A DNA stretch of 64,000 nucleotides, from assembly GCF_025736875.1 (NCBI RefSeq), contig NZ_CP107052.1:794001-858000 (forward strand), written 5' to 3'. The position numbers and the translations under genes were made by a program. Shown here piece after piece: positions 1 through 8,514 of this stretch. Source of the stretch: Candidatus Kirkpatrickella diaphorinae (GTDB taxonomy: Bacteria; Pseudomonadota; Alphaproteobacteria; Acetobacterales; Acetobacteraceae). The first letter of the stretch is position 1, and every line of letters starts with the position of its first letter. The notes beneath the pieces were generated by a model. That model was not told the origin of the DNA and searched no databases. It was given only the letters and a program-made list of their open reading frames with translations.

Positions 1-716
1 TTAAAAACGGGCGGTGCGTGCGCCTGCGTCAGGGGGAAATGGACTCGGCAACGGCCTATGCGGATGACCCGGCTTTGCAGGCCGCCGCGTTCCAGAAGGC
101 GGGATGCCGTTACCTGCATGTCGTGGATCTGGATGGCGCTTTTGAAGGGGTCTCCCGCAATTCCGAGGCGATCCGGCGCATTCTTGATGCTGTGGATATG
201 AAGGTTCAGCTTGGCGGCGGCATCCGAACCCTTGAATCGATTGCGGCATGGCTGGAATTGGGGATCTCCCGCGTCATACTTGGTTCCATCGCCGTTAAAA
301 ACCCGGAGCTTGTGCGGGAGGCATGTCAGAAATTTCCGGGGCGGATTGTTGCGGGGATTGATGCGCGGCGGGGGCGCGTCGCAACCGAAGGCTGGGCGGA
401 TGAAAGTGACCTTTCCGTGGCGGATATCGCCCTCAAAATGCAGGATGCAGGTGTCGCGGCCGTCATTTTCACGGAGATCACGCGGGATGGCATGATGTCC
501 GGCATTGATATTCCGCAGACAATGGCCCTCGCCCAGCAACTGACCATCCCTGTCATCGCCAGTGGCGGCGTCGGCGCCCTGACGCATCTGCGCGCGCTTC
601 AGGATGCGTGCCTGACGGCCCCGAATATTGAAGGGGTGATCATCGGGCGCGCGCTTTACGAGAATTGCTTCACGATTGACGAAGCACGCCAGTTATTAGG
701 CAGCGCCCATGCTTAA
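1..716 (+). CDS. hisA: HisA, phosphoribosylformimino-5-aminoimidazole carboxamide ribotide isomerase (5' end cut by window)
   Basis: Histidine biosynthesis isomerase acting on ProFAR in the cytoplasm. The reading frame is already open at base 3 ([17 protein letters not shown]), the typical HisA start region, so only the first ~10 codons lie outside the window. The TIM-barrel landmarks are visible: HVVDLDGAF near the front, QLGGGIR in the middle and IASGGVG in the C-terminal half. The stop overlaps the hisF start by 8 bases, so hisA, hisF and probably hisE are translated from one message. Confidence 0.95.
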   Translation, partial: KNGRCVRLRQGEMDSATAYADDPALQAAAFQKAGCRYLHVVDLDGAFEGVSRNSEAIRRILDAVDMKVQLGGGIRTLESIAAWLELGISRVILGSIAVKNPELVREACQKFPGRIVAGIDARRGRVATEGWADESDLSVADIALKMQDAGVAAVIFTEITRDGMMSGIDIPQTMALAQQLTIPVIASGGVGALTHLRALQDACLTAPNIEGVIIGRALYENCFTIDEARQLLGSAHA

Positions 717-1488
717 ACTGCGTGTCATCCCGTGTCTCGATGTCGCCAATGGGCGCGTTGTGAAGGGCGTCAATTTCGTCTCCCTTCGCGATGCGGGGGA
801 CCCGGTGGAGCAGGCGGCCATTTATGACGCGGCCGGAGCGGATGAATTGACCTTCCTTGACATCACCGCCACGTCGGACCAGCGTGACACATTGCTGGAC
901 CTCGTCAGCCGCGTGGCGTCACGTGTGTTTCTGCCCTTCACGGTAGGGGGTGGCGTGCGTACAAGTGAGGATATGCGTCGGCTCCTCCTCGCCGGGGCGG
1001 ATAAATGTGCTGTCAATTCGGCCGCCATCAAACGGCCTGAACTCATCAGCGAGGGGGCGTCACGCTTCGGCGCGCAATGTATTGTCTGCGCCATTGATGC
1101 GCGCGCGTCCGCGCCTGGCAAATGGGAGGTCTTTACCCATGGCGGGCGGAAAGGCACGGGCATTGATGCTGTCGCCTGGGCGGCGGAAGCCGCGCGGCGT
1201 GGGGCTGGCGAAATTTTACTGACCAGTATGGACCGCGACGGCACGCGGGAAGGTTTCGATATTGACCTGCTCCATGCTGTTTCCCGTCAGGTCGAGGTGC
1301 CGGTCATTGCTTCAGGCGGGGTCGGGTCGGCCCGGCATTTCGTTGAGGCGGCGCAGGCCGGGGCGGGCGCGATGCTGGCGGCCAGTGTCTTTCATTTTGG
1401 TGACCTGACAATCACCGATGTGAAACACGCCTTACATCAGGCGGGTTTGCCTGTCAGGATGGATCCTGCATCCCACCCGGGCGCTTAA
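709..1488 (+). CDS. hisF: HisF, imidazole glycerol phosphate synthase cyclase subunit
   Basis: Cyclase half of imidazole glycerol phosphate synthase, which uses ammonia from HisH to make IGP and AICAR. The protein has the normal length (259 aa) and begins [20 protein letters not shown], the HisF signature with the catalytic Asp of [13 protein letters not shown] and VIASGGVGS phosphate-binding loops are present. The start codon lies inside the end of hisA, indicating translational coupling. HisH is not in the window and may be upstream of hisA. Confidence 0.97.
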   Translation: MLKLRVIPCLDVANGRVVKGVNFVSLRDAGDPVEQAAIYDAAGADELTFLDITATSDQRDTLLDLVSRVASRVFLPFTVGGGVRTSEDMRRLLLAGADKCAVNSAAIKRPELISEGASRFGAQCIVCAIDARASAPGKWEVFTHGGRKGTGIDAVAWAAEAARRGAGEILLTSMDRDGTREGFDIDLLHAVSRQVEVPVIASGGVGSARHFVEAAQAGAGAMLAASVFHFGDLTITDVKHALHQAGLPVRMDPASHPGA

Positions 1489-1520
1489 CAAGACGATTGA
1501 CGGTTTCAAGGAGAGCAATT

Positions 1521-1991
1521 GTGGCCCTTTCATCAGGCAAATCGACGCGTACAGCGTCAGGCGTGAAGAAATCCCGCACGAAGAAAGCTTCAGGCAAGAA
1601 GAAAGTCGCCTCTGTTTTGCTGGAAATAGAGAAAGGCCAACTGGATCGCGCAGGCGATAACATCACAGCCGCCGTGCTCGATCGATTGCATGAGACCGTG
1701 CTTTCACGTCGCGGGACCGACCCATCCCTGAGCCATTCCGCCCGGTTATTGTCGCGCGGGCGCAAAAAAATCGCGCAGAAATTTGGGGAAGAGGCGGTTG
1801 AGTGCCTCATCGAAGCCGTGGCAGGCAGTGCGAATGAGCTGGTGAGTGAGAGTGCTGACGTGCTCTATCATCTCATCGTGCTCTGGGTCGATGCCGGGAT
1901 TGCCCCGCAGGAAATCTGGCAGGAGCTTCAGCGCCGTGAAGCCATGAGCGGCATCGCTGAGAAAGCATCCCGTGTGGAAAAACCTGCTTGA
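1521..1991 (+). CDS. hisE: HisE, phosphoribosyl-ATP diphosphatase with basic N-terminal extension
   Basis: Hydrolyses phosphoribosyl-ATP to phosphoribosyl-AMP in histidine biosynthesis. The C-terminal ~100 residues carry the HisE MazG-like helices with the metal-binding EEAVE, and [11 protein letters not shown] near the end. I chose the GTG at 1521 because AAGGAG lies just upstream; a TTG at 1497 has no ribosome site. The first ~30 residues are Lys/Ser/Thr-rich and absent from typical HisE, so the protein (156 aa) is longer than the usual ~100-110 aa. It follows hisF after 32 bases. Confidence 0.9.
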   Translation: MALSSGKSTRTASGVKKSRTKKASGKKKVASVLLEIEKGQLDRAGDNITAAVLDRLHETVLSRRGTDPSLSHSARLLSRGRKKIAQKFGEEAVECLIEAVAGSANELVSESADVLYHLIVLWVDAGIAPQEIWQELQRREAMSGIAEKASRVEKPA

Positions 1992-2026
1992 CCGAAAGTT
2001 AAAGCTAAAAAGTGCGAGGACATAAA

Positions 2027-2401
2027 ATGACTGAAAACACTTACGATGATCAAAACATCTTCGCCCGCATCCTGCGCCATGAGCTTAAAGCCGATGTGAT
2101 TTTTGAAAATGACCACGTGCTTGTTTTCCGGGACAAGTTTCCACAGGCGCGCGTGCACCTCCTCGCCATCCCGAAAGGGCGTTATCGGTCCTTCGATGAT
2201 TTCAGCGCCCATGCCGGTCAGGAGGAGATCGTGAGTTTTTTCCAGGCCATTGGCGATTCGGCGCGTCAGGCGGGTTTGACGTGCGGCGGTTACCGTCTCG
2301 TGTCCAATTGCGGTAAAAATGCGGGGCAGGAAGTGCCGCATTTCCATATGCATATCCTTGGTGGGGAAGCGCTCGGCCCGATAATTTCGCAGCTTCATTA
2401 A
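2027..2401 (+). CDS. HIT family nucleotide hydrolase (HINT-like)
   Basis: Histidine-triad protein of the Hint branch, which hydrolyses nucleoside phosphoramidates or adenylates. The catalytic triad is seen as HFHMHILGG close to the C-terminus, and the middle has the family pattern VHLLAIPK. Length (124 aa) is normal. ATG 2027 was preferred over GTG 2012 because GAGG sits 7 bases before it. The gene follows hisE by 35 bases and may be co-transcribed; a HIT gene behind hisE is common in alphaproteobacteria. Confidence 0.9.
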   Translation: MTENTYDDQNIFARILRHELKADVIFENDHVLVFRDKFPQARVHLLAIPKGRYRSFDDFSAHAGQEEIVSFFQAIGDSARQAGLTCGGYRLVSNCGKNAGQEVPHFHMHILGGEALGPIISQLH

Positions 2402-2446
2402 TTTCCCTTGCCATCAGGCTGGTTTCTGCTAGAACGCACCTGCCTC

Positions 2447-2522
2447 GACCCATTCGTCTAGAGGCCTAGGACACCGCCCTCTCACGGCGGCAACACGGGT
2501 TCGAATCCCGTATGGGTCGCCA
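2447..2522 (+). tRNA. tRNA-Glu (anticodon CUC)
   Basis: A complete cloverleaf can be drawn: acceptor GACCCAT pairs with ATGGGTC, the anticodon stem CCGCC/GGCGG encloses loop CTCTCAC with anticodon CTC, and the T arm reads CGGGTTCGAATCCCG. The discriminator G and encoded CCA follow. The first bases after the acceptor (TCGTCTAGAGGCCTAGGACA) match the D arm usual for bacterial tRNA-Glu. Confidence 0.95.
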
Positions 2523-2557
2523 TTTCCAGAATTTCCCGTCACATTTTGATGACTGAG

Positions 2558-2680
2558 CGTTAAGGCCGAGCAGCCCGTCTCGGCGGGCGCTTGCTCGCCT
2601 AGTAAATCCTGCCGGATTTACCCGCAAAATGCGCCAGCTTAACCAACTTGAGTCGGCTGGCAGCGCGTTGAGCCTTAACG
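2558..2680. repeat. Palindromic intergenic element after tRNA-Glu
   Basis: CGTTAAGGC (2558-2566) and GCCTTAACG (2672-2680) form 9-bp inverted outer arms. Inside lies a perfect 8-bp hairpin, GTAAATCC-TGCC-GGATTTAC (2602-2621). The rest of 2523-2822 contains no gene that I can support. It could be a REP-like repeat or a structured RNA; without other copies I cannot tell. Confidence 0.4.
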
Positions 2681-2822
2681 AAAACTTTTAATATTAATTC
2701 TCAACGCGGATCGATACTATTGATTAGCATTGAAATCCGCGTCTTTCGTTTGGCATTGTGACGATACACAACGACGCCATGATAGAAGCGACCTTTTGCA
2801 CAGGGCAAATGGAGGGAAGGTC

Positions 2823-4457
2823 ATGGCACGTTGGTGGGTTGATGGCATCAATTGCTTCATCATTGATTCGTCCACGTCTACAATCAAAGGCCAGACATTA
2901 ACGTCCAAAAACGGCGTTATCTTCAAAAATGGTGGATATGGAGATGGCAATATAGTCGATGGTGGGAATGTCTATATTGACCCGAACGGTTACGTCGCCA
3001 ATTCGACAATCAAGTCGGGCCTCGTCCGCACAGGTGGCGGCACACTTAACTCTATTTCGATGACAGGTGGTGACGTAACGATCGGCGCAGGGACGACAAT
3101 GGAGGGTAAATTCGACATCAGCGGCGCCGGCAATGTGTCGATCGGTAAAAATGGATACGTTTCGACGAGCTCGTCAAACAAAGTTGTTTTAAATGTGTCA
3201 TCCGGTAACGTGTCGATCGATCAGATCGGACCCGCCGCGCTGAACCTTGCACGAAATGCAAACGTCTCTGTGACAAAAGCGGCGATGCAAAACCTGACGG
3301 TCAATGCAACGGCAACGGATTACTCATTCGATATCACCGATCTTGACCCATCGACGATAACCGGCGTCACACAATCGACCAATAAATTTGTCATTCACAC
3401 GACGAAAGGCGATGTGACGATCAACGGGAACCTCCAGAATTACAAGTTCACGCCGGATAATAAAGGCGGCACGATCATTTCATCATGCTTTGCCGAGGGC
3501 ACACTCATCCAGACGCCGGACGGTGACAGGTTGGTTGAAACGCTTGAATTGGGTGACCTTGTCTCGACGCATCTTGGGCCGCAACCCATCAGGTGGCTGG
3601 GCAAAAGAGAGGTGGATCTCCGCGGCGCGACGGAGATGGATAACTTCCTCGTACGTATCAAGGCCGACGCTTTCGACAAGGGCCTACCGAAACGCGATTT
3701 GTGGATTACACCCGAGCACTGCATTCTCATTAATGAAAAATTGATACCTGTGCGTCGCCTCGTCAATGGCGCCTCAATTGCTTATGACCTGAAACGTCGC
3801 CGTTATACTTATTATCACTTCGCTTTTGAAAAGCATGCCATTGTCTTTTCAGAAGCCCTCCCCTCAGAAAGCTATCTGATCGGTCAGAATAAGCGGGAGT
3901 TCGGCGTGGTCGAGAGTTCGGGAGAAGAGATCGACACGACCCTCGCCTACCCGCTCGTGACCGAAATTGAGGAAGCGAACCGAGTGTGGCAGCGCCTGGC
4001 AGCGCGTTCAAACAGTCTAGGCATGCCGGTGACGTCGAGCAATCCCGTATTGAGCCGCAAATTGGTACAGCTCAGGACTGACCGTGGTGAGATCGCCCTC
4101 TTGAAGGATGTAAACGACCGGCATGCGGTATTCTCGGTGCCTGCCGGGACGAAGTACGTCGTCATTGAAAGCGATGCTTCTCGTCCGGACCAGTTTCATG
4201 GCCCCTATTGGGATGATCGACGCCGACTGGGCGTGCGTGTGGGGCCTGTCCATGTGTCTGATCAGAGCCATAGCATGGTGATTGATGCGCATCTCAATGA
4301 CAGGCAACTTGGTGGTTGGAATAATGTTGAGGATGGTCGATCCCGCTGGACAAGCGGGAAAGGCATCATCCCCCTCGCCCATCTCTCAAACCTCTCCCGT
4401 CATAAAGAGCTTGAACTCAGGATCGCCTTCCCAGACCGTGAAGAGGTTGCCTTTTAA
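2823..4457 (+). CDS. Secreted-type beta-repeat protein with C-terminal Hint (Hedgehog/intein) domain
   Basis: Residues ~1-215 are low-complexity Gly/Asn/Ser/Val repeats of the kind seen in beta-helix or adhesin passengers. From Cys222 (SCFAEGTLIQTPDG) a Hint_2-type domain begins, with ETLELGDLVSTHLG, PIRWLG and a later WITPEHCILIN block. Hint domains self-cleave through an N-terminal Cys; whether this one does is inferred. Such proteins are frequent in Acetobacteraceae. ATG 2823 was chosen because GGAGGGAAGG lies just upstream, rather than a longer frame open from 2730. No clear signal peptide is visible, so export would need another route. The length is 544 aa. Confidence 0.83.
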   Translation: MARWWVDGINCFIIDSSTSTIKGQTLTSKNGVIFKNGGYGDGNIVDGGNVYIDPNGYVANSTIKSGLVRTGGGTLNSISMTGGDVTIGAGTTMEGKFDISGAGNVSIGKNGYVSTSSSNKVVLNVSSGNVSIDQIGPAALNLARNANVSVTKAAMQNLTVNATATDYSFDITDLDPSTITGVTQSTNKFVIHTTKGDVTINGNLQNYKFTPDNKGGTIISSCFAEGTLIQTPDGDRLVETLELGDLVSTHLGPQPIRWLGKREVDLRGATEMDNFLVRIKADAFDKGLPKRDLWITPEHCILINEKLIPVRRLVNGASIAYDLKRRRYTYYHFAFEKHAIVFSEALPSESYLIGQNKREFGVVESSGEEIDTTLAYPLVTEIEEANRVWQRLAARSNSLGMPVTSSNPVLSRKLVQLRTDRGEIALLKDVNDRHAVFSVPAGTKYVVIESDASRPDQFHGPYWDDRRRLGVRVGPVHVSDQSHSMVIDAHLNDRQLGGWNNVEDGRSRWTSGKGIIPLAHLSNLSRHKELELRIAFPDREEVAF

Positions 4458-4560
4458 CCGCCTCAGGTGAGCCTGATATCCGGCAAAATATTGAGCTCTT
4501 ACAGGCCGCTATAAACGGGCCGGGATGACGCGATATCCCAACCCGTGACCGCCCGCACTT

Positions 4561-5718
4561 TCAAAGGTCGGCGGTCTCAACTTCTCTCTTCGCGGTTTTC
4601 CCACCATCCGCAAAAGCGTTTACTTTGTCCTGGAAGACCTTTTTCAAGCTCTGATGGGTGAGTGCCGTGTCCTCAAAGGGTATGCGGCCACCATATTCCT
4701 GGTCAAATTCCACAGCGCGAACGGCACTGCGATCTCTCTTAATCCGGAAAAGTCGGCCCACCCGTTCCTTTTTGTAAAAAACCACCACGCAATCTCGATA
4801 CGCTTTGAAATCCACGTCGTTAATGGCCTCAAAAAGCATATCTGTCTCAGAGAGAAAGGCAAGTCGTTGCTTGACGTTATTGAGAAAAGCCGCTTCCTCC
4901 TCCCCGAGTTGATCCGTCTCCAACGGATTGATCACGGCGTCATTGGCGTTTGCTTCAAGGGATACAACCGGGTCTTCCTGCTGAGTCGCTTTATTGCTGA
5001 GATCCAGCCTTTTGAGAATTTTGATATTGATGAATTCCTCGAAAGCACGTTGCGTGAGATTGACATAATCCGGCAGTGATTTTGACCGCACGCCGGAAAT
5101 CCCGATTTCCTGCAAAATGAGGCGAACGAATGCTTTGCTGGGTCGCGCTGCAAGCTCGTTAATTCTTTGAACCAGACCTTGGAAGATGAGCTTTCTTTTC
5201 GCTTCAGCGCCGATATTTTCCGGGTCGAAGGATTTCCGTTCAAGACTTTTTAAACCGTCCACAACTGACTCTTCGATTTTACCCTCAGCAACCTGTGTCA
5301 GATCAAATGAGAGGAAGGCATTTGCGTCCATCATATTCGGCTCATCAGAGTCCGCATAGAATTCGTAAAGAAGCCCGTCAGTAATGACACCCATCTTAAC
5401 GGTGGGCGCGGCGTTGAAATAAGACCGCAATTGCCCTCGATCATCTTTCAGAGCCGCACCCGTTGCTTTGCACTCAATGGCAATGACCGGAGATGAGTCT
5501 TTGAGGATGGCGTAATCGACCCGGTTTTTATATTTTTCAGAAAAATCGGCGTTATGTTCGGGACAAACTTCGTCCGGATTTGAAATGTCGTAGCCGATAA
5601 ACGATAAAAACGGCAAAACGAGAAACATTTTAGTGCCCTCTTCATTAGCGCACCGGGAAGCTACACCGACCATCCTGATCGCGAAATCGATGAAGTTCTG
5701 CTTAAAGTCGTCAATCAT
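4561..5718 (-). CDS. Orphan type I restriction R-subunit N-terminal (HSDR_N) domain protein
   Basis: The N-terminal half resembles the HSDR_N nuclease domain: RVDYAILKDSSPVIAIECKATG supplies the Asp and Glu-x-Lys of a PD-(D/E)XK site, and a RGQLRSYFNA segment follows. There is no helicase motor, and no HsdM or HsdS gene nearby, so this is not a working type I system. I chose the ATG at 5718 (GAGG just upstream); the frame is open to an earlier ATG at 5772. The C-terminal ~150 residues are unassigned. It converges with the Hint gene and borders the toxin array. Confidence 0.72.
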   Translation of the reverse strand: MIDDFKQNFIDFAIRMVGVASRCANEEGTKMFLVLPFLSFIGYDISNPDEVCPEHNADFSEKYKNRVDYAILKDSSPVIAIECKATGAALKDDRGQLRSYFNAAPTVKMGVITDGLLYEFYADSDEPNMMDANAFLSFDLTQVAEGKIEESVVDGLKSLERKSFDPENIGAEAKRKLIFQGLVQRINELAARPSKAFVRLILQEIGISGVRSKSLPDYVNLTQRAFEEFINIKILKRLDLSNKATQQEDPVVSLEANANDAVINPLETDQLGEEEAAFLNNVKQRLAFLSETDMLFEAINDVDFKAYRDCVVVFYKKERVGRLFRIKRDRSAVRAVEFDQEYGGRIPFEDTALTHQSLKKVFQDKVNAFADGGKTAKREVETADL

Positions 5719-5772
5719 TTTGCCTCGCATATACATTATTCGACTGCCATTCTTTAAAAATGACTTCCTCAT

Positions 5773-6205
5773 TCTACAGTCTTAAATATTAATAGTTCAG
5801 AAATGAAGCGTGTTAAATCGTCTCGTCAGCACTGATGCGAACAGGCCAGCTTTTGCTCGAGAGAGAAAACCTTCCACCCCTCTGATTTTATGTCACACGC
5901 CGGAGACAGTTTTTTGACGGCGGCGTGACGGGAGATTAAACGCGCAAAACCGAAGGCGAAATCCGCAGCGGCTTCGTCAACATGAAGTCGCATTGATTGG
6001 ACTGATCATCTGCTATTCTGGCCAAATTATGAGCGACGTGACAGAGCATAGATACCGGAATCATTTGTTCCTGAAATAATCTGGTAAACCATTCCCTAAT
6101 TTACACGCTGAGTGCGTTAAAAATTTTTGTAATGTCTAACTGAGACCATGCTCTGTTAAAATCGTAACCGTAACAACTTGATTATAACAATAAAGGACAA
6201 GTTTA
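5773..6205. other. Intergenic region ahead of the toxin array
   Basis: I see no gene in these ~430 bases. The right half becomes AT-rich and should carry the promoter of B1. It contains the A/T motif described at 6119-6133 and ends with AAAGGACAAG, the B1 ribosome site. Confidence 0.5.
6119..6133 (+). promoter_or_regulatory. A/T motif upstream of B1, shared with B3
   Basis: AAAAATTTTTGTAAT occurs ~75 bases before B1, and a near match (AAAAAATTTTGTAAT) occurs at 21418-21432, ~70 bases before B3. The shared placement suggests a promoter or regulator site, but AT-rich matches can arise by chance. Confidence 0.25.
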
Positions 6206-6556
6206 ATGCGCATTATTCCTCTCGCTTTAACGGCTCTCGCGATTATGCTCGCTACTCCCTCTGTGAAAGCCGATGACCAGATCGATTGCTCAGCCCAGGA
6301 AAGAAGCCTGTCTGCCGGGACGCACACAGGTCGCTTCGTTGATATGCGGCTCAAAGAAGCTTGGCCCCAAGATTACGTTCATTTCCTTTTCAAAAATGAT
6401 TCGGATAATAAATTATACTGTGTCAGACAGTCGACTGCCGGCAATTCAAATATTGTAGCCTTGGCGGAAAAAGCTTTTATTCTGGACCATAAGGTTGTCA
6501 TCAATACGGCTGGCGATTATTGGCTGACAGGCATTCTTTTCAAGGCGACAGAATAA
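6206..6556 (+). CDS. B1: secreted AB5-type B-subunit-like protein
   Basis: A 116-residue precursor with a Sec signal peptide (~1-22, ending SVKA). The mature ~94 residues have one Cys pair (C28, C72) and the order LYCVRQ - NIVALAEKAF - KVVI - YWLTGILF. This resembles the second half of SubB/PltB/ArtB B pentamers (YFCIKT, VVACA, SVRIHV, IWTYPLF). B subunits form OB-fold pentamers that bind host glycans; that role is inferred. ATG 6206 has AAAGGACAAG upstream. It begins the array and is followed by its broken twin B2 and then by A subunits. Confidence 0.65.
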   Translation: MRIIPLALTALAIMLATPSVKADDQIDCSAQERSLSAGTHTGRFVDMRLKEAWPQDYVHFLFKNDSDNKLYCVRQSTAGNSNIVALAEKAFILDHKVVINTAGDYWLTGILFKATE

Positions 6557-6893
6557 AGCCAGCCTGTCGCTCCGACCTGATGAAACGTGTTCTGGGAAAT
6601 GCTCGTCCTCTATCGCAAAGCGCGTAAGCTGCGAGATATTCAATCGAAGCGATCGCACGCGCGACCTGACGGCTTCAAATGTCAATTCGGGCTGCCAAAT
6701 CCTGGTTGAATGCCTGATCTGAGGAATTTTGACGCGTCAGCGGTAATTGATGATGTGAGGATGTGCCTGAAACGCGTGTTTCTCTATTTGTCTCCTTTGG
6801 GAAATATACGTTCCTGAAATGTTTACGCGTTAAACTGATTTAATAAATCAACATCTTTTATTAATAAACAATAACAATAAAAGGACAGATTAA
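6557..6893. other. Spacer between B1 and B2
   Basis: There is no supported gene here. The last ~60 bases (ATAACAATAAAAGGACA) copy the leader just upstream of B1, indicating that the B1/B2 duplication included the 5' region. Confidence 0.5.
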
Positions 6894-7244
6894 ATGCGTT
6901 TTGTGCCTCTCGCTTTAATGGCGCTCGCGGTCACTCTCGCGTCCCCCTCCGTAAAAGCCGATGATCAGCTCGATTGCACGGCCCAGGAAAAAACCCTATC
7001 TCCCGGATCGCATTCAGGTATCTTCGTGGATGTGCGGCTCAAACAAGCTTGGCCCCAGGAATGAATTCATTTTCTTTTCAAGAATGATACTGATAATAAA
7101 TATTATTGCGTCAGACAAACGACTGACGGCAAAGCGAATATCGTAGCTTTAGCTGAGAAAGCTTTTCTGCTCAACCATAAGGTTATTATCAATACGGCTG
7201 CAGATTATTGGCTGACAGGCGTTCTTTTCAAAGCGACAGAGTAG
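6894..7244 (+). pseudogene. B2: B-subunit-like gene with an in-frame TGA
   Basis: This is a close copy of B1 with the same length (116 codons plus stop), the same signal peptide and both Cys codons. Codon 57 (7062-7064) is TGA where B1 has Tyr57. The rest of the frame is intact and reads IHFLFKNDTDNKYYCVRQ through to LFKATE. The simplest reading is a recent nonsense mutation or a sequencing error. No selenocysteine signal is evident and the sibling residue is Tyr. The ribosome site AAAGGACAG is retained. Confidence 0.7.
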
Positions 7245-7522
7245 AGTTTGCCCTTCTCTCTGGCGCAATCTACTCCAGAAATGCGCCAGAGGAAGATGCC
7301 AGCGCGTCAGTTGCTCGGTAGCAGCTTTGAAATCCCTGTTCACGTACATCTCTGCCTGCGCTTTAAATCCGCATCTCAAGTGTTTTTACTGTTGAGATAC
7401 GTCGTCCTACCTTTCGAAAACGTCACTTATTATTCGTGTAAGCTCGCTTGGCCAAATTTCCGCTCTGAGGCTGTGTGAGCGTTCACGCCAGTGGACTTAC
7501 CACGCTTCCGGAGCCTGATTTA

Positions 7523-8392
7523 ATGAAACGTCATTATTTTACGGGCAAGTCGACCCGTGCCTTCGTCCATAGTTCCATCTTTCTCACTTTGCCGATGGTG
7601 CAATCATCCGTAGCGCTTGCGATCCGGCCGCCTGAAGTCGTTTACTGCCTTTCCCTCGTCCCCCCGGAGGAGGCATTCCGAAATGGATTTAGAGCGGACG
7701 GATACGATACCGACCTTTTGCGCTACGCAGCGGGCACGCCGATACCTTTGCTACGATCAGCTTATATGACGACATTAGATACTTATGAGGGCGTGTTAAG
7801 TGTCGCCCGTCACCATTTGAGTTTTTCCCCTAACCTTCGATTTTACGTATACGCTATAAGACCGTCAGATAATTTTTACAGCGTGCGATTCTCATTGCAC
7901 TATGCGCGATACCACCTGCCAAGCCCGGAGGCGCGCGCGCAAGCTGCCACTTTTCTTCTCGAAGGCTTTCGGACTCACGAATGGGTCGCGCTCGGCGGAA
8001 TTCTCGGAGAGCAGATCATGAGCGCTCGAGAGGTTTACCTGGATCAAGGTGAATTATATACGGGCGAGTATACGGTCAATTGGGATTATCTTTATCTTCC
8101 CCCCGCGATGGCTAATGGCCCGATGGACATGCATAATGCCAGCATAGGGGTGGTTTACGTTGCGGAACGAAGAAGAGGTGTCTTCGTCTGGCCGGCCACC
8201 ATCGATGTTATGGGATGCCAAAGATCTTCGCATCGGCTCAACGACCCGAAAACGGATCTCTGCGCGCCCCTCACCAAGCTGACCGTCGATGAACTTCGGG
8301 CGAAATCCGTCGGGCGGCTCATTGCGACGGGCACCCTTTTGGACTCGGCACTGGGCCAGCTCCCGAGCGTGCCGGGGCATGATGAATTATAA
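7523..8392 (+). CDS. A1: pertussis-like ADP-ribosyltransferase A subunit, HDEL tail, Arg to Cys
   Basis: First member of the A family. It has a long N-terminus with a hydrophobic signal segment (~17-34). The catalytic domain follows the S1/PltA order: VVYCLS at the NAD-Arg position (C42), PPEEAFRNGF, DLLRYAAG, YMTT, YVYAIRPSDNFY and HEW carrying a candidate Glu. The C-terminal part has Cys-loop-Cys (GCQRSSHRL..LCAP), a CTA2-like helix and terminal GHDEL. With Cys for Arg, normal activity is doubtful. I chose ATG 7523 because it starts the signal peptide; an in-frame ATG lies at 7475. Confidence 0.75.
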   Translation: MKRHYFTGKSTRAFVHSSIFLTLPMVQSSVALAIRPPEVVYCLSLVPPEEAFRNGFRADGYDTDLLRYAAGTPIPLLRSAYMTTLDTYEGVLSVARHHLSFSPNLRFYVYAIRPSDNFYSVRFSLHYARYHLPSPEARAQAATFLLEGFRTHEWVALGGILGEQIMSAREVYLDQGELYTGEYTVNWDYLYLPPAMANGPMDMHNASIGVVYVAERRRGVFVWPATIDVMGCQRSSHRLNDPKTDLCAPLTKLTVDELRAKSVGRLIATGTLLDSALGQLPSVPGHDEL

Positions 8393-8514
8393 AAACGCTT
8401 TCCCCATCCGGCAAAAATTTTGCGCAACCTTGAAGTGACCGAGGAAGCAAATTCGAATTTGAATTTCATCATCTGATTTCATTTCCCTGGTCAAAGTAAA
8501 AGAAAGAAACGGCC

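Noticed and set aside
822..1244. 140-codon antisense ORF inside hisF
   Set aside because: It lies fully within a well-supported HisF frame and has no independent evidence.
7062..7064. TGA in B2 as a selenocysteine codon
   Set aside because: The twin gene has Tyr at this position, not Cys, and I see no downstream hairpin of the required kind.
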